The position numbers were made by a program, and so were the translations under genes. DNA of 64,000 nucleotides from Chitinispirillales bacterium. GTDB taxonomy: Bacteria > Fibrobacterota > Chitinivibrionia > Chitinivibrionales > Chitinispirillaceae. The notes beneath the pieces are model-generated. The model saw only the letters and a list, made by a program, of their open reading frames with translations, did not search any database and was not told the origin of the DNA. The stretch covers positions 1-64,000 of the forward strand of contig JAIRVB010000016.1 of assembly GCA_031254105.1 (NCBI GenBank), given 5' to 3'. Of the stretch, positions 62,141-64,000 are shown in pieces (positions within the stretch are counted from its first letter, which is position 1; each line of letters starts with the position of its first letter).

Positions 62141-62682
62141 TTCACGACAGCCCGGTAATTGTTCTATTCAGCATTGCAAGCCTGCTGTGCTGCGCTTCCA
62201 TAATATATTTGGCCATACCGCAATGGTCAATGTACAAAGAGCGCATGGAACGCATCAGCCATTATGACACATTTATCTCCTCCACCGAAGGATTTGACAA
62301 AATGCGCCGGGAGTTTGAGCTGAAAAACGAAGCTCTAAGCTCAAAACTCAACAACGCGTCATCCCACACTCCCTCACGTTCCCTTTCAGGCATACTTGAG
62401 GAGCTGATAAGCCGCAGTAAGGAAAACGGCATTGTGCTGGCAAAGATCCAGCCTCAACCCGAAATAAAACCGCAGTCCGCAAACTCCGCGTTAACATATA
62501 TTCCCGTATTTTTAGAAACAAACACCGATTATCATAAACTCGGCAGATTTACCGCGTCGCTTGAAACGCTGCCCCAAATTTTACAGATAAGCAAGATGGC
62601 TGTTGAAACAAATAAGAACGGTGAATTAAATGTAAAGCTTTTAGTTACGTGTTTAGCGGCGGCTGATAAATCCGATGAATAA
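62113..62682 (+). CDS. GspM/PilO-like assembly protein
   Basis: A 189-residue bitopic protein: membrane helix at about 15-37 (VIVLFSIASLLCCASIIYLAIP), coiled coil (about 60-85), periplasmic domain with ILEELISRSKENGIVLAKIQPQ and LGRFTASLETLPQILQISKMAV, the style of PilO/GspM. Overlaps the GspL-like gene by 28 bases. No GspF/PilC, pilin or prepilin peptidase gene of this module lies in the window, so it may share pilC at 19620 or have genes elsewhere. Confidence 0.7.
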   Translation: MHNATAKRLIHDSPVIVLFSIASLLCCASIIYLAIPQWSMYKERMERISHYDTFISSTEGFDKMRREFELKNEALSSKLNNASSHTPSRSLSGILEELISRSKENGIVLAKIQPQPEIKPQSANSALTYIPVFLETNTDYHKLGRFTASLETLPQILQISKMAVETNKNGELNVKLLVTCLAAADKSDE

Positions 62683-62738
62683 AAAATAATATGTAAACAG
62701 CATCAACAATTCAATAAAGATAGCAGCCGTAATCAATT

Positions 62739-63335
62739 CTACGCTACTGTTTGCGGAACAGTCTCCGTAAAGTATTTAGAAACGAATTCCCTCTCGAATT
62801 CTGCCTTTGAATAAGTAAAAACATCCTTAAAATACAACTTTTTGAAACGGTGAATGCCAAACCGTATCATATGAGTATTGGCACGTTTGAAAATCGGTTT
62901 TTGCACCAGTCCTATTCCTGTATCTTCAAATTGTTTCTCCCCATGAGAAACGCTTTCATTATATACAAGAATGAAATTCATATATTCCCGCGTATATTTA
63001 ATTGTTTTATCAAACTTCTCAGAAAGCATGAGCAATGTTTCAAAAATTTTCACATTTATCTCATAATTTTCTATACCTTTAATTATACCGTTTTTAAATT
63101 CAATCATAAAAAATTCATCCTGAGGAGTCATATATAAAGCATCACAGGATTTAGGAGCTTTAGTTAATTTCATATTCTTAACAAAACTATCTTTTAACTT
63201 GTCAATATTGACGACATCGTCTTGACACGCAGTCATATTTACATGTTGAGTACAATCCTCAGATGTCTTTTCAAGCGTTTCATGGAAATCATTTAACATT
63301 TCGTTATAAACATTTTCTACCATTTCAATCCTCAT
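62739..63335 (-). CDS. Hypothetical partner of AAA ATPase, PD-(D/E)XK-like core
   Basis: A 198-residue protein that I do not recognise by name. The segment KSCDALYMTPQDEFFMIEFKNG has an Asp followed by E-x-K (EFK) after a hydrophobic strand, the pattern of a PD-(D/E)XK nuclease core. NYEINVKIFETLLMLSEKF follows and is helical; the C-terminus is basic and aromatic (RFGIHRFKKLYFKDVFTYSKAEFEREF). Its ATG overlaps the end of the ATPase gene by 11 bases, so both are made together. Pairs of an SMC-like or OLD-like ATPase with a small nuclease-like protein are common in phage defence, which is the inference here. The last ~60 residues look like a domain found at the ends of such proteins. Confidence 0.6.
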   Translation of the reverse strand: MRIEMVENVYNEMLNDFHETLEKTSEDCTQHVNMTACQDDVVNIDKLKDSFVKNMKLTKAPKSCDALYMTPQDEFFMIEFKNGIIKGIENYEINVKIFETLLMLSEKFDKTIKYTREYMNFILVYNESVSHGEKQFEDTGIGLVQKPIFKRANTHMIRFGIHRFKKLYFKDVFTYSKAEFEREFVSKYFTETVPQTVA

Positions 63336-64000
63336 AAATTAGATCTTCAAGTTTTTGAAAAGGCGCCGCTAATTGCTTATATATGGTATCAATACTATCG
63401 GTGACTTCCCTAACATTAGATATATCGCCGTCATTTTCAGCTAAATAAAAGTTTAGACGGTTTTCAATGTCATGTTTTTTACCATAAGCCTCTATAGCAT
63501 AAAGAAAATATGGGCTGTGAGTATTAAGAAGTATTGTTAAATTGAATTCTTTCTGTAAAAGTACCAAAAGTTCGGCAAATTGTAACTGCCATGACGGATG
63601 AAGATGTATTTCCGGTTCATCAAGAATAAGAACATCGCGCTCTTTGATTTCACCCAATTCTAAAAGACGCTTAATGATGAGAAATGTTTTAATCCCTGTT
63701 GAAATACCTGAAAGAGGAACAGGTTTATTTAATCCGTTTTCCATAAACATTAACCCGCGGTTATCTTCTTTGAACTCCCCGTTAGCAATAAAAGATAGTT
63801 TTAACAAAATATCCGAAATCTTTTCGTTAATCATTACCTCTTCGAGAACGTTATTATTTGAATATCGTTTAGCAAGACGACGCTTAAGAACTTGCCTATG
63901 ATTATAAACCATCTCCGGGAAATGTTGCAACTGTTCTCTAATCCGTGTTTCTCGAATATCATCCAAGACAAGCGGAGTATCTATATATATTGCTTTATGG
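63325..64000 (-). CDS. AAA_21/AAA_15-type ATPase, N-terminus cut by window edge
   Basis: The frame is open to the right edge, so the 5' end with the Walker A is outside; there is no need for the TTG at 63966 as a start. The visible 225 codons contain an ABC-type signature (LSGISTGIKTFLIIKRL), Walker B LILDEPEIHLHPSWQLQFAELL and the switch-like THSPYFLYAIEA, typical of AAA_21 (OLD/RecF-related) ATPases. It lacks a TOPRIM domain at its C-terminus, so is not a full OLD nuclease. The downstream overlapping gene could be its effector. Confidence 0.85.
   Translation of the reverse strand, partial: HKAIYIDTPLVLDDIRETRIREQLQHFPEMVYNHRQVLKRRLAKRYSNNNVLEEVMINEKISDILLKLSFIANGEFKEDNRGLMFMENGLNKPVPLSGISTGIKTFLIIKRLLELGEIKERDVLILDEPEIHLHPSWQLQFAELLVLLQKEFNLTILLNTHSPYFLYAIEAYGKKHDIENRLNFYLAENDGDISNVREVTDSIDTIYKQLAAPFQKLEDLIYED

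Noticed and set aside
63325-64000. PARIS or full OLD-nuclease system
   Set aside because: The visible ATPase lacks a TOPRIM domain and the partner lacks a recognisable DUF4435/TOPRIM pattern; the call is left open.

Overview
The window reads as chromosomal DNA of a diderm (Gram-negative-type) bacterium. It has two secretins, lipoproteins with lipoboxes, BamD- and CpoB-like envelope proteins, a class A penicillin-binding protein and many signal peptides. The type IV pilus gene set, the large intergenic spaces filled with short palindromic repeats and the Asn/Gly-rich beta-helix proteins suggest an uncultured or poorly sampled lineage, perhaps near Fibrobacterota or the wider FCB group. That placement is inference: no rRNA gene is present, and I see no rRNA, tRNA or CRISPR array.

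Layout. 1-2577 (minus) is the N-terminal part of a large secreted beta-helix protein. 2992-5868 (plus) is a tight etfB-etfA-hisG unit. 5973-9314 holds a small acidic protein, a MATE exporter (minus), a YjfB-like small protein (minus) and a fasciclin lipoprotein. 9863-13529 is the translation block rpmE, DUF1385, prfA, prmC. 13744-17638 (minus) is a MacAB-type tripartite exporter set (adaptor, ATPase, permease) whose ATPase and permease genes are separated by a tandem array of palindromes. 18421-39278 (plus) is the type IV pilus region: a putative outer-membrane protein, pilC, two diverged copies of a four-gene pilin cassette, pilM, pilN-, pilO- and pilP-like genes, a secretin, pilT, a mobile-looking four-helix-bundle gene, pilB and a second pilT. 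39415-41135 holds a GT2-GtrA glycosyltransferase and a methyltransferase. 41431-50782 (minus) holds AMMECR1 and MEMO proteins, nadD, two TPR envelope proteins, a beta-helix protein and PBP1A. 51258-55528 (minus) is a polyamine cluster: two aminopropyltransferases, an ornithine-type decarboxylase and AdoMet decarboxylase. 55844-56743 is a REC-HATPase regulator. 57076-62682 (plus) is a second secretion or pilus module (GspE, GspD, GspL/PilN-like, GspM/PilO-like). 62739-64000 (minus) is an ATPase with an overlapping partner that looks nuclease-like, cut by the window edge.

Two themes cross the window. The first is the machinery: one complete type IV pilus assembly set (platform, two retraction ATPases, one extension ATPase, alignment complex, secretin) serves two cassettes of major-pilin-like, two minor-pilin-like and one large PilX-like protein, and a second ATPase-secretin module sits 18 kb away. 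The second is the intergenic DNA: at least five families of inverted-repeat elements and several transposase relics (IS630-like, Rpn-like, RAYT-like). One family carries a four-helix-bundle (23S-IVS/S23 family) gene between perfect 35-bp inverted repeats, and shorter gene-less relatives of its ends lie elsewhere. All assignments come from reading the sequence; no database search was run.
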